Assembly: GCA_002238505.1 (NCBI GenBank)
Contig: MPMM01000001.1
Coordinates: 248,001-312,000, forward strand
Reading direction: 5' to 3'
Source of the DNA: SAR202 cluster bacterium bin22
GTDB taxonomy: Bacteria; Chloroflexota; Dehalococcoidia; Lucifugimonadales; UBA3495
DNA: 64,000 nucleotides
In this document: positions 1 to 9,011 of the stretch, one piece after another
Layout of the letters: each line of letters begins with the position of its first letter
Numbering within the stretch: position 1 is the first letter of the stretch
The notes under the pieces: model-generated
Database searches by the model: none
What the model saw: only the letters and a program-made list of their open reading frames with translations
Told to the model about the DNA's origin: nothing
Position numbers and translations under genes: made by a program

Positions 1-1370
1 TTGAAGTAGAAAGACAGCCACTCCTGAATTCCCGACAGTCCGGCGCGATGGGCCAGGTCCATGAAGAGTACCAGGTCCAACACCAGCGGGGCCGCCAGAA
101 TGGAGTCGGAGCAGAGGAAATCAATCTTTAACTGCATCCGGCGGTCCAGCCAGCCGAAAATGTCGATGTTGTCCCAGCCTTCCTTATTGTCACCCCGGGG
201 CGGGTAGTAGTTGATGCGTACCTTGTGGTAGGCGTCCTCGTAAAGCTCCGGGTACATTTCCGGCTGCAGAATATATTCCAGCACGCCCAGTTTGGACTCT
301 TCCTTTGTGCGGAAGTTTTCGGGTTCATCCAGTACTTCGCCGTCCCGGTTGCCAAGAATGTTGGTGGAGAACCAGCCGTCCATGCCCAGCATTCGGGCCT
401 TGAGCATGGGGCCAATGACCGTCTTAACCAGGGTCTGCCCGGTCTTGAAGTCCTTGCCGCAGATGGGCACACCCCAGTCGGTGGCCAGCTTCTCCAGGGC
501 CGGAATGTCCACGGTCAGGCTTGGTGAGCCGTTGATGAAGGGAACGCCTTCCTGCAACGCGGCGTAGGCGTAGAGCATGGACGGGGCGATAAAGGCGTTG
601 TTATCGCGCATGGCGCCCACGAAACCCTCGATGTCCTGGTGAGCCTCGGTTTCGTCCATGAACTTCTCAGTAGAACCGCACCACGCCATAACCAGGCGGT
701 CACAGTTGTTCTCTTCCTTAAAGCGCCGGATGTCCTCCCTCAGGGCATCTACCGCATCCAGCTTGGAAGAAGTGGTCTTGACGTTGGTGCCATTAAGGCG
801 CTTGACATAATCATTGTCGAATACCGCTTCCATGGGTTTGATGGATTGCAGGTATTCAGAAACGGGTTCAATTTGCTCGTGCCGGTCCAGGACGCCGCAC
901 TTTACGGCGGCCTCATAGGCGTTGTCGGGGATAGGATCCCAGGCCCCGAAAACCAGGTCATCGAGATCCGCCAGGGGCACAAAATCCCGGATAAGGGGCG
1001 TACGGTTGTCGGTGCGCTTGCCCAGGCGAATGGTGGCCATCTGGCTTACCGAACCTACTGGCCTTCCCGTGCCCCGCCGGATGTGCTCGACTCCAGCGAT
1101 GAGGGTAGAACTAACCGCGCCAAGTCCCACCAAGAGAACACCCAGCTTGCCTTCCGCAGGCTTGATGTCGGTGGCAGAGGCGTTGACGAAGTCCTTGGCC
1201 TCCAGGCTGACGCCCTGCTGAACTGCAAGCTCCATCAGCTTTTCCTGCCATTGGGCCGGAATCCTGCCAGTGCGGGCCCAGTGCTGGACCGTGCTCTGGC
1301 GTTTGCCCAACAGGCTGGCCAGTGCGGACTGTCCGCCAAAGCGGTCAATAATCTGTCTAGCGTTGCTCAT
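1..1370 (-). CDS. ino1: myo-inositol-1-phosphate synthase with N-terminal HTH domain (3' end cut by window)
   Basis: The protein converts glucose-6-phosphate to inositol-3-phosphate with NAD, the entry to inositol lipids and inositol-based thiols. About 456 codons are visible before the window edge, read from the reverse complement. Family blocks include GKDFKTGQTLVKTV, GWFSTNILGNRDGEVLDEP, EESKLGVLEYILQPEMYPEL and KVRINYYPPRGDNKEGWDN, followed by DSILAAPLVLDL. The Rossmann motif VLLVGLGAVSSTLIAG starts only near residue 77. Ahead of it, residues 5-50 (IIDRFGGQSALASLLGKRQS, then VQHWARTGRIPAQWQEKL) match the YdaS/Cro-type helix-turn-helix pattern, which ordinary Ino1 proteins lack. ATG at 1368-1370 is preceded by AGGAT. 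The identity of the enzyme is secure; a DNA-binding role for the N-terminus is inferred. Confidence 0.9.
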   Translation of the reverse strand, partial: MSNARQIIDRFGGQSALASLLGKRQSTVQHWARTGRIPAQWQEKLMELAVQQGVSLEAKDFVNASATDIKPAEGKLGVLLVGLGAVSSTLIAGVEHIRRGTGRPVGSVSQMATIRLGKRTDNRTPLIRDFVPLADLDDLVFGAWDPIPDNAYEAAVKCGVLDRHEQIEPVSEYLQSIKPMEAVFDNDYVKRLNGTNVKTTSSKLDAVDALREDIRRFKEENNCDRLVMAWCGSTEKFMDETEAHQDIEGFVGAMRDNNAFIAPSMLYAYAALQEGVPFINGSPSLTVDIPALEKLATDWGVPICGKDFKTGQTLVKTVIGPMLKARMLGMDGWFSTNILGNRDGEVLDEPENFRTKEESKLGVLEYILQPEMYPELYEDAYHKVRINYYPPRGDNKEGWDNIDIFGWLDRRMQLKIDFLCSDSILAAPLVLDLVLFMDLAHRAGLSGIQEWLSFYF

Positions 1371-1478
1371 TATTAATCCTCATTAACTGTATTTTTGTTG
1401 CCTTTGCCTGCTTGATGCCTCTCAACCCCTTTGCTTCGCGGAGAGAGTTGCCTCGTCCTGATTTCTGCCAGCCATAAG

Positions 1479-1497
1479 ATAACAAAATTTTCGTTAT
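1479..1497. promoter_or_regulatory. Near-perfect 19-bp palindrome, candidate operator
   Basis: ATAACAAAATTTTCGTTAT is an inverted repeat with one mismatched pair around a central base. It lies about 110 bp upstream of the ino1 start. Since ino1 carries a helix-turn-helix domain, this is a plausible binding site for its own product, but only position and symmetry support that. Confidence 0.4.
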
Positions 1498-1621
1498 ATG
1501 TCAAAACAGAAAAGGTCAGTTAATATCCTGCTCCGAAGCCCTGAACGAGGAAGCAGAGCAATCTCTTTCACTGTCAGTTGGCGCCTCCCTGGCTGTTACG
1601 CGTCAGGATCCCCTTTTGGAA

Positions 1622-1651
1622 TTGACGTAATCTGCACGGAAACACTAAAAT
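1622..1651 (+). promoter_or_regulatory. Sigma70-type promoter for the DUF1800 gene
   Basis: A TTGACG -35 box (1622-1627) and a TAAAAT -10 box (1646-1651) are separated by 18 bp. They lie about 40 bp before the DUF1800 start codon, which itself has AGGAGA upstream. Confidence 0.55.
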
Positions 1652-1691
1652 CTGGATAGAGTTAGAACATTATCCTTTCAGGAGAGCACCG

Positions 1692-3104
1692 ATGCCGGAA
1701 AGCAATATTGAACTGATTGCCCACTTGCTGCGACGGGCCGGTTTTGGGGCCAGCCGCGAGGAATTGGAAAAGTATGCCGCCAGGGGCTACGAGGCGACGG
1801 TGGACGAGCTGCTGGACCCTGGAAACGAACAGCGGATGAGCGACTACCTGATTCGGCGGTTCCATCCTGAACTGTCCGGTATGATGGGGCCACAGGCGCC
1901 GGGCGAGAACTGGCTCTACCGGATGGTCACTACCACCGCTCCACTGCAGGAAAAGCTGACCCTTTTCTGGCACGGAATATTCGCAACCGGCTATAACAAG
2001 GTCATTCACGGCAAGGCCCTTTCCGACCAGACCCGAATGTTTCGCCGGCTGGGTATGGGCAGTTTCCGCACCCTGCTGCTGGAACTCTCGAGGGATCCCG
2101 CCATGATTATCTGGCTGGATAACCAGGACAACCACAAAGACGCCATTAACGAAAATTACGGCCGGGAATTGCTGGAACTCTTTTCCATGGGTGTTGGCAA
2201 TTACTCGGAACAGGACATCAAGGAATGCGCGCGGGCTTTCACCGGCTGGACCATCGCCAATCGTCAGTACATGGAATTGCGTTCCCAGCGTGACTCAGAC
2301 TGGCCCTACGGTCGCATATCCTGGCACTTCGAGTTTCACCCGGAAGACCACGACTATGGCGAGAAGGAGTTTCTCGGCGAACGGGGCAACTTTGGCGGCG
2401 AGGACATTATTGACATTATCTGCCGCCAGCCGGCCACTGCTCGATTTATTGCCCGCCATCTCTACAGCTTCTTCGTGGCCGACGAACCCCCGGTACCTGA
2501 ATGGCCCTACTCAACGCCGGCAGACCAGCAGGCCATCGACACGCTGGCGCATGTTTATTTCGACAGCGATTACAACATCGGGGACATGCTGCGGGTCCTG
2601 TTTAATTCGGACTTCTTCAAGTCAGAGGAAGCCCGTTATGCCAAGGTCAAGAGCCCAGTGGAACTGGTAGCCGGTGTGGTTCGCCTGACTGGCGAATTCG
2701 ACCGGCCCCGGTACGAAATCCTGGAGCGATACAGCCAGGCTTCTTACATGGGACAAATTCTGAACAATCCACCCAGCGTCGAGGGTTGGCACACGGGAAC
2801 CGACTGGCTCAACAGTGGCACTCTGGTGGAACGCATCAACTTTGCCAGCAAACAAATTGGCGACGCTACCAAGCCGGGAATCCGCTGCATGGTTGACCAC
2901 ATTAGTGCCAGTATGACAGAGACTACCTCGCCAGAGTTGCTGGTGGACGCCTGCCTGGAAGAGGTTGGAGCACTGGCTATTGAAGAAGATACCCGGCGGG
3001 TGCTGGTGGACTTTTCTGCCCGGGGCAGCGCCAATACGGATCCCCAGCATATTGCGGATGTGCTGCAGATGGTGGCGGCAACCCAGGAATTCCAGCGCGC
3101 CTGA
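1692..3104 (+). CDS. DUF1800 family protein
   Basis: The 470-residue protein belongs to DUF1800, a widespread family of unknown biochemical function that is often next to DUF1501 proteins. Family features visible are the opening LIAHLLRRAGFGASREEL, the block KLTLFWHGIFATG, the stretch LDNQDNHKDAINENYGRELL, then FSMGVGNYSEQDIKECARAF and the C-terminal PPSVEGWHTGTDWLNSGTL. No signal peptide or membrane segment is evident, which is notable because many homologues are exported. The start at 1692 has AGGAGA seven bases upstream. It is followed 80 bp later by an NHL-repeat gene and then a DUF1501 gene on the same strand, suggesting one functional unit. Function remains unknown. Confidence 0.9.
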   Translation: MPESNIELIAHLLRRAGFGASREELEKYAARGYEATVDELLDPGNEQRMSDYLIRRFHPELSGMMGPQAPGENWLYRMVTTTAPLQEKLTLFWHGIFATGYNKVIHGKALSDQTRMFRRLGMGSFRTLLLELSRDPAMIIWLDNQDNHKDAINENYGRELLELFSMGVGNYSEQDIKECARAFTGWTIANRQYMELRSQRDSDWPYGRISWHFEFHPEDHDYGEKEFLGERGNFGGEDIIDIICRQPATARFIARHLYSFFVADEPPVPEWPYSTPADQQAIDTLAHVYFDSDYNIGDMLRVLFNSDFFKSEEARYAKVKSPVELVAGVVRLTGEFDRPRYEILERYSQASYMGQILNNPPSVEGWHTGTDWLNSGTLVERINFASKQIGDATKPGIRCMVDHISASMTETTSPELLVDACLEEVGALAIEEDTRRVLVDFSARGSANTDPQHIADVLQMVAATQEFQRA

Positions 3105-3184
3105 TTGGACTGCCCGGTTCTGGCTGCCCGTTGGGGTGCCGGCCAATCTAAAGACTAACGCCCTGAGACTAGCCGAGGAGAGCT

Positions 3185-4198
3185 ATGACGACAGCACAGC
3201 AAACCGATTTCCTGGTATATGACCGCGCTCTGGGCATGACCGTTATGGAAGGGAAGGGCTTCTACTATCCCGTAGATACCGTGGCGGGAAAGGACGACCG
3301 CCTGTACGTCATAAGCCGCAGCAAGGAAGAGACCACCCGGGGCATTCGGGTGACCATTTGCGATCTGGACAGCGGGTATTACGGCAATTTTGGCGGTTAC
3401 GGCTTTAGCGGCGGCCAGTTTGTGTGGCCCTCCTGTGCCTCCGTGGACAGCCAGGGGCGATTCTTCATCAGCGATGAACGACTGCACCGGATTACTGCCT
3501 ACGACCCGGAAGGAAACTACCTGTTTCACTGGGGAGAGCAGGGCCCCGGGGAAGGCCAGTTGGATACTCCCTCAGGCCTGGCTTTCGACAGTCTTGATAA
3601 CATCTTCGTTGCAGATACCTACAATAACCGGCTCCAGAAGTTCACTGCCGACGGAAAATTCGTCCGGACCATCGGAGGGAATTCGCCGGAAGGAGTAAGC
3701 CTGCCCTGGGGCCTGGCTGTGGACAGCCACGATAATGTTTACGCGGCAGATTTCGGCAACGACTGTGTCAAGAAATTCTCTGCAGAGGGAGAGTTTCTGG
3801 CGCGGTTTGGCGGTCCAGGCCGCGGTAATGGTCAATTCAACAAGCCGGCGTCAGTCGCGGTGGACAAGGATGGCTATATCTATGTAGCCGACTGGGGCAA
3901 CGAACGGGTTCAGGTGCTGGATGACGAAGGGAACTGGATATCCACTTTGAGAGGCGAGGCGACGTTGTCCGAGTGGGCCAACAATTTCCTCAGCATTAAC
4001 CAGGAAGAGGCTGCCGCCCGGGCTACCGCCGACCTGGAAATGGATATAGACTACGTTGTGGACGATCCCCACGAGGAATCGTCCCACATTGAAAAGTATT
4101 TCTGGTGTCCCTCTTCGGTGCGGCTGGACAGCCGGGGCTACCTGTACGTTACCGAGACCAACCGGCACCGGATACAGGTTTACCGGAGAAACGAATAG
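3185..4198 (+). CDS. NHL-repeat beta-propeller protein
   Basis: This 337-residue protein is mostly NHL repeats. Units such as LDTPSGLAFDSLDNIFVADT, LPWGLAVDSHDNVYAADF, KPASVAVDKDGYIYVADWGN and CPSSVRLDSRGYLYVTETN recur about every 47 residues, giving an approximately six-bladed propeller. There is no signal peptide, so the product looks cytoplasmic. NHL propellers usually bind proteins, peptides or nucleic acids, and some are lyases; no catalytic residues can be assigned here. It sits between the DUF1800 and DUF1501 genes with short spacers on both sides and a GAGGAG ribosome site before ATG 3185, so co-expression is likely. It may scaffold the two DUF partners, which is inference. Confidence 0.85.
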   Translation: MTTAQQTDFLVYDRALGMTVMEGKGFYYPVDTVAGKDDRLYVISRSKEETTRGIRVTICDLDSGYYGNFGGYGFSGGQFVWPSCASVDSQGRFFISDERLHRITAYDPEGNYLFHWGEQGPGEGQLDTPSGLAFDSLDNIFVADTYNNRLQKFTADGKFVRTIGGNSPEGVSLPWGLAVDSHDNVYAADFGNDCVKKFSAEGEFLARFGGPGRGNGQFNKPASVAVDKDGYIYVADWGNERVQVLDDEGNWISTLRGEATLSEWANNFLSINQEEAAARATADLEMDIDYVVDDPHEESSHIEKYFWCPSSVRLDSRGYLYVTETNRHRIQVYRRNE

Positions 4199-4258
4199 CG
4201 GTCGGGGCCGTTTACGGTGGAGAACGCCCTAGGTAATCTCAGGCAAAGGAGCGAAACC

Positions 4259-5392
4259 ATGGTATCAACCAATAAAGAACGCACCCTGGTGGTAATTGAA
4301 CTGGTGGGAGGCAATGATGGGTTGAACACCGTGGTCCCATACGGCAACGGATTGTATTACGACAATCGTCCTGGTATAGGCATTTCCCAGGATGAGGTGC
4401 TGCCCGTCGATAGCGAGATTGGCTTCAACCCCAACATGAGAGAGGTCAAAGCTCTCTGGGATCGGGGTGAGGCGGCGATTATTGAGGGTATTGGGTATCC
4501 GCTGCCCAACCGTTCCCATTTCCGTTCGAGGGACATCTGGTACACAGCCGAGCCTGAGAGCATAGGGAGCCAGGGCTGGCTGGGAGCCGCGATACGCGAC
4601 CTCGACTCCAGCGGAGAAAATGTGCTGACCGGTGTCAATTTTGGGCGCGGACTGCCCCGGGCTTTTGTCTGCAAGGGTGTGCCGGTGGCGTCAGTGGGAG
4701 ACCTGGAAACCTATGGCCTGTTGCCCGACATTGACGACGAAAATGTCCGTGTCCATGCTCTGGACGCCCTGGGGCGGATGTATGGCCCGGATGGCGGGAA
4801 AGACATCGTGGCCCAGTCCCTGCGTGAAAATGGCGCACAGGCCCTGATGGGGGCGGATATTTTGCGCACTGCCCCGGAGCTTTATTCCTCCAGCGTGGAA
4901 TACGGGGATACACCCATCGCCAACAGTTTGAAGGGCGCTGCCCAGGTAATGAGCGCCGGTTTGGGTACCCGGATTCTGTACGCCCAGCATGGCAGTTTTG
5001 ACACCCACAGCAATGAACTTCAAACTCACGCCAAATTGTGGCAGGACGTTTCCGGCGCAATCGGCGACTTCACGGACGACCTGAAAGAGCAGGGTCTCTG
5101 GAATAACACTCTTATCCTGGTATGGTCGGAGTTTGGCCGACGGGTGCAGGACAACGGCACCGGGTGCGACCACGGTTCCGGTGGCGTGGCATTTGCGCTG
5201 GGAGGCGCGGTTCAGGGCGGCCGGTACGGGCAGTATCCGTCTCTCAGGGAGGCAGACTTGTCCGAGGGTGACCTGGCCTACACCAATGATTTTCGATCTA
5301 CTTATGCAACCATCCTGGACCGGTGGCTGGGCCTGGACCCCGACCCAATAGTACACGGCCAGTTTGAGCAGTTTGGTTTTCTGAACCGTTAG
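4259..5392 (+). CDS. DUF1501 family protein
   Basis: DUF1501 proteins share the alkaline-phosphatase/sulfatase-like fold but have no settled activity. Supporting blocks are LVVIELVGGNDGLNTVVPY at the N-terminus, IIEGIGYPLPNRSHFRSRDI, the central YAQHGSFDTHSNELQTHAKL, then LILVWSEFGRRVQDNGTGCD and HGSGGVAFALGG. I chose ATG 4259 rather than the in-frame GTG at 4217 because AAAGGAG lies immediately upstream; this gives 377 residues. Many relatives begin with a Tat signal, and this one does not, matching its DUF1800 neighbour. It is the last gene of the three-gene cassette and ends 27 bp before a strong terminator. Confidence 0.9.
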   Translation: MVSTNKERTLVVIELVGGNDGLNTVVPYGNGLYYDNRPGIGISQDEVLPVDSEIGFNPNMREVKALWDRGEAAIIEGIGYPLPNRSHFRSRDIWYTAEPESIGSQGWLGAAIRDLDSSGENVLTGVNFGRGLPRAFVCKGVPVASVGDLETYGLLPDIDDENVRVHALDALGRMYGPDGGKDIVAQSLRENGAQALMGADILRTAPELYSSSVEYGDTPIANSLKGAAQVMSAGLGTRILYAQHGSFDTHSNELQTHAKLWQDVSGAIGDFTDDLKEQGLWNNTLILVWSEFGRRVQDNGTGCDHGSGGVAFALGGAVQGGRYGQYPSLREADLSEGDLAYTNDFRSTYATILDRWLGLDPDPIVHGQFEQFGFLNR

Positions 5393-5417
5393 AAATCGTT
5401 TGCTGGAACTAGGTCCA

Positions 5418-5460
5418 AACCGCCGAAGGCCGGATACGCAGGTCTTCGGCGGTTTCTCTT
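5418..5460 (+). terminator. Rho-independent terminator after the DUF1501 gene
   Basis: CCGCCGAAG at 5420-5428 pairs with CTTCGGCGG at 5444-5452, followed by a T-rich run TTTCTCTTTC. It closes the DUF1800-NHL-DUF1501 unit. Confidence 0.8.
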
Positions 5461-5667
5461 TCATTCCCTGTCAGCAATGTGGTGCGCTTTCGGCAAGTCT
5501 GAACTGACGCTATTGTACGTATTGGAATGGTATAACGGAGATTCAGGAACCAGGACGCAACTGAATACCCAACAGCTTCGCGAGTTACAACTCCAAGTAT
5601 GCAGCTGCTGGTGTATGCAGTCTGACGTAAGGATCGTCTCGCTCAAACGGTGAAAGGGAGTCGGGTT

Positions 5668-7767
5668 TTGGCAAGATTGGCCCACATTTCCATCAGCTAC
5701 CGCGTCATGGTCCGTACTCTTGGGACATTCCTGGTTTTGCTGCTGCTCATAGGGGGAGCAGCCTGCCGGCCTGCTGATTTCGGGTCCGGCGAAGAGCAGC
5801 CAACCCCCCGCATCCAGGGCTCACCCATTCCCACCCCTGCATCCCCTGATTTGCCTGAAATCGCCACCTCTCCGCCTGAAATCGCCCCTTTGACTAAGGC
5901 AAGTGCATACCCTGCACCCGTAGCTACTGTGACTGCGGTACCGAATGCGACAGCAGAGCCCGAGGAATCTGCTTCCAAACCACCTCTGGAAGTGCAGGTC
6001 GCTATGACCGAACAACCTGCAGCCCCCGATCGGGATCTTTTCAAGCTGGCTTACGAACTGGTGCTTGCGCCGGGTCACCCTGAGGTAGTGCCCGTGGTAA
6101 ATGAGGAGTTGGTCAATTATGAAGCCGGAAGAATAGACCAGTTTCACCTGGTTGACCTGGAAAGAGAGGAGAAATACCAGTCCAGGTTTGAACTGAGGCA
6201 CGTTTCACCCCGAGCCTATTGGTATGTCGAGGAAGGGATGAGGGTGGCTCAGGATGATATCGAACGGGCCGCAGTGGAATTTGAAGAGGTGATTTACCCT
6301 CGGGTTACCGGGTATTTTGGCACGGAGTGGACACCGGGCGTGGACAACGACCCCCACCTGACCATTGTCCACGGCCATATACGGGGAGCGGGCGGCTACT
6401 TCAGCTCCACCGACGAGTATCCGACGGCCATACGGCCGCACAGCAATCAGCGCGAAATGATTTACATAAACTCCAGGTATCTGGCTGTAGGGTCCGAGGT
6501 CTATTATCACGTCCTGGCTCATGAACTGAATCACGCTGTTATGTGGAATCATGATCCCTCCGAGGATACCTGGGTCAGCGAGGGATTGGCCGAATTGTCA
6601 GTGACTGTGGCCGGCTACCAGGGGGACGGTATCCGACATTTCCTCCGCAGACCCTTTGTTTCCCTGGTGCACTGGCCTCTGGACAGCTCCGCCATCGGCG
6701 CCCACTACGGAGGGGCATCCCTTTTTGTGCATTATCTGTATGAACATTACAGCGGCCCGGATCGGTCAGGCATGCGAAACCTGCTGGCAGAAGACGATGA
6801 CAACGTAAACGGGATAGACACTTATCTGTCCAAAGCTGGATATGACCTGGACTTTCATGGCGTGTTTCGGGACTGGATTGCGGCTAACTTCCTGGATGAA
6901 GCGGGGAGCTTATATGGCTACGACGATCTCGTGGTGGAGGTGCAGGCCAGCCGACGGTTGAGTCGTCCGGGCGATGTTGACCGTGAGGGCAACCAGTACG
7001 GCACTCATTACATAGAACTGGGCGGGAGCCTTAGGGATAGACCAGCGACAATAGAGTTTGAGGGCCAGGGCTACAATCGGCTTTTGCCTGTGGATGTTCC
7101 CGAGGAAGGCTGTTGGTGGAGTAACTCCGGGGATTCCATTACCTCCACCCTGACCAGGGAAGTGGACTTGACGGGAGTGAGCGCCGCGACGTTGACTTAT
7201 GACGGGTGGTACGGCATCGAAAAGGACTGGGACTATGTTTACCTGCAAGTCTCCATCGATGGCGGGACTCACTGGGACATTCTGGAAGCCGACTATACTT
7301 CAGCGGCCAACCCGATCGGTGTGGCCTTTGGGCCGGGCTATACCGGCAATGTCAAGGACTGGGTAAGTGAAGAAGTCGATCTGTCGCAGTACGCCGGACA
7401 GGTCATAAAGGTTCGTTTTCAATACGTAACGGACGACGCCCTGAACGATATTGGGATGTGTCTGAAAGAACTGGCCATTACTGAAGCTGGCGTTCTGCCG
7501 TTGGATGGAGGGTGGGACGACGACGGGTTTGTGCTGGTAAATAACATTGTCGCCCAGGACTTTATGCTTCAGATAATCCAGAAAGGCCAAACCAACAGGG
7601 TTATTCAGGTGCCATTGGAGCGGAATGCCGATGGTGACTGGCAGGGCGAATACCGGGTTGAACCATATCCTGGGCTGGAACGTACCATGCTGGCCATAAC
7701 CCCCTTCGCTCCCGCTACCAGGGAGAAGGCTGGCTATGTGCTGTCAGTTGACCACACGGATTCATAG
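5668..7767 (+). CDS. Secreted gluzincin-type zinc metallopeptidase
   Basis: The 699-residue protein starts at TTG 5668, chosen because AAAGGGAG lies seven bases upstream; an in-frame GTG exists at 5650. A hydrophobic segment (TFLVLLLLIGGAAC) ends in a cysteine, so it may be a lipoprotein or secreted protein. A Pro/Thr-rich linker follows. The active site is HELNH near residue 285, followed by EGLAELS 18 residues on, the HExxH...E zinc pattern of gluzincins. The C-terminal third (DGWYGIEKDWDYVYLQVSID and neighbouring VKVRFQY-like strands) resembles the beta-sandwich domains of immune inhibitor A (M6) peptidases. The role is probably extracellular protein degradation. It appears monocistronic. 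Confidence 0.75.
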   Translation: MARLAHISISYRVMVRTLGTFLVLLLLIGGAACRPADFGSGEEQPTPRIQGSPIPTPASPDLPEIATSPPEIAPLTKASAYPAPVATVTAVPNATAEPEESASKPPLEVQVAMTEQPAAPDRDLFKLAYELVLAPGHPEVVPVVNEELVNYEAGRIDQFHLVDLEREEKYQSRFELRHVSPRAYWYVEEGMRVAQDDIERAAVEFEEVIYPRVTGYFGTEWTPGVDNDPHLTIVHGHIRGAGGYFSSTDEYPTAIRPHSNQREMIYINSRYLAVGSEVYYHVLAHELNHAVMWNHDPSEDTWVSEGLAELSVTVAGYQGDGIRHFLRRPFVSLVHWPLDSSAIGAHYGGASLFVHYLYEHYSGPDRSGMRNLLAEDDDNVNGIDTYLSKAGYDLDFHGVFRDWIAANFLDEAGSLYGYDDLVVEVQASRRLSRPGDVDREGNQYGTHYIELGGSLRDRPATIEFEGQGYNRLLPVDVPEEGCWWSNSGDSITSTLTREVDLTGVSAATLTYDGWYGIEKDWDYVYLQVSIDGGTHWDILEADYTSAANPIGVAFGPGYTGNVKDWVSEEVDLSQYAGQVIKVRFQYVTDDALNDIGMCLKELAITEAGVLPLDGGWDDDGFVLVNNIVAQDFMLQIIQKGQTNRVIQVPLERNADGDWQGEYRVEPYPGLERTMLAITPFAPATREKAGYVLSVDHTDS

Positions 7768-7926
7768 TAGCGTTGGGATGCACACCCCAGAGGGCGGCCT
7801 CTTCTGGGCCTGGCATCGAGCAATTAAACCGACCCCGGGTCAAGGACCTCTACCTTGTGGTCGAAAAGAAGGTTGGTGGCAGGGCCCCTGATTGGCTATT
7901 ACAGGAATAGGATTATTTTGTACGGC

Positions 7927-8928
7927 ATGAACCACTCAAAGTTGGGCCTTTGCGTTATCGGTTGTGGCGCCTATGCTGCCCAGTTTGCCGGAAGTATGGG
8001 TAAAGTGCGAAGTGAGGTTGACCTCTATTTTGCCAGCAGGGATGCGGGCAAGGCGGAGGACTATGCCCGACGGTTTGAGGGCAAGGGCTGGTTTGGCAGC
8101 TACGCCGAAGCCGCTGAATGTGAGTACCTCGACGCTCTCTACGTTTGTACCCCGCACCACTTGCACCGAGAACACTGCCAACTGGGTGCAGAGAATGGTA
8201 AGCATGTGCTGGTGGAGAAGCCGCTGGCTCACACCTCAGAAGACGGCGCAGCAATTTTAAAGGCAGCAGAATCATCCGCCATAACCCTCATGGTGGCCGA
8301 GAACGTCCGGTTTATTACCCAGGTCCGCCGGTGCAAGCAGCTTGTCCTGGAAGGCGCCATCGGCGACCTGAGGTTGATCAACTTCCAGGAGGAGTTTCCC
8401 TTCCGGTCTGGAGGTTGGCGTAGCCAGGAGGACCTCAATGGCGGGGGAGTAACTATAGATGGTGGCATCCACAAGTTTCATTTTATGAGGTACTTGGTTG
8501 GAGAGCCTGATTCAGTCTTTGCGGTCGAGCTGCCGAGGGCCATGACCGGGCAGGAAGGCGAAGATGGCATGGTGACAACCCTGAGGTGGCCAAACGGAAC
8601 CGTTGGTCTGATTAATCACTCCTGGACTTCGGGCAAGCCCCTTCCGCCCTCGGTACAGGTGGCTGGAACCAATGGACGCATATCTTTTGAAGTCGGCAGC
8701 GGTCGTTTGACCGTGGAATGCGGAAGCAAAGAACGGACTCTGCGCTTCTCGCCTGACAACAGGGGCATTCCCCTGATGGTGCAAGACTTTATTGAGAGTG
8801 TACGTGAAGGCCGCGAACCGGAGACATCGGCTGCGGAGGGCCTCAAGGATTTGATGCTGGTGAATTCAGCGTACAATTCTGCCCGGTCGGGCGGGGTGGA
8901 AAAGGTTAGCTACCCTGGATGCGTCTAG
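7927..8928 (+). CDS. Gfo/Idh/MocA family oxidoreductase
   Basis: This is an NAD(P)-dependent sugar or cyclitol dehydrogenase-type protein of about 333 residues. The N-terminal Rossmann motif LGLCVIGCGAYAAQF is followed by the family signature VCTPHHLHREHCQLGAENGK and HVLVEKPLAHT, where the EKP lysine is the usual catalytic or structural residue. A later GGGVTIDGGIHKFHFMRYLV block contains the substrate-pocket His. ATG 7927 puts the Rossmann strand in the usual place; TTG 7918, with AGGA closer by, is an alternative. The substrate cannot be deduced. It is convergent with glnA. Confidence 0.85.
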   Translation: MNHSKLGLCVIGCGAYAAQFAGSMGKVRSEVDLYFASRDAGKAEDYARRFEGKGWFGSYAEAAECEYLDALYVCTPHHLHREHCQLGAENGKHVLVEKPLAHTSEDGAAILKAAESSAITLMVAENVRFITQVRRCKQLVLEGAIGDLRLINFQEEFPFRSGGWRSQEDLNGGGVTIDGGIHKFHFMRYLVGEPDSVFAVELPRAMTGQEGEDGMVTTLRWPNGTVGLINHSWTSGKPLPPSVQVAGTNGRISFEVGSGRLTVECGSKERTLRFSPDNRGIPLMVQDFIESVREGREPETSAAEGLKDLMLVNSAYNSARSGGVEKVSYPGCV

Positions 8929-8963
8929 ACCGGGAGGAGTAGGGTAAATCGCAGACAGAAAAA

Positions 8964-8988
8964 GAGGGAGAGCACATCGCTCTCCCTC
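8964..8988 (-). terminator. Rho-independent terminator for glnA
   Basis: GAGGGAGAGC and GCTCTCCCTC form a 10-bp stem around ACATC. Read on the minus strand it is followed by TTTTTCTG, so it ends glnA transcription. The plus-strand side has no T run. Confidence 0.8.
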
Positions 8989-9011
8989 TCAACTATTGGC
9001 AAACAGCGGGT

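Larger units (their letters stand above)
1371..1691. other. Divergent intergenic region between ino1 and the DUF1800 gene
   Basis: This spacer separates the minus-strand ino1 from the plus-strand DUF1800 gene. It holds the 19-bp palindrome at 1479-1497 and a sigma70-like promoter at 1622-1651. I saw no further gene in it. Confidence 0.7.
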
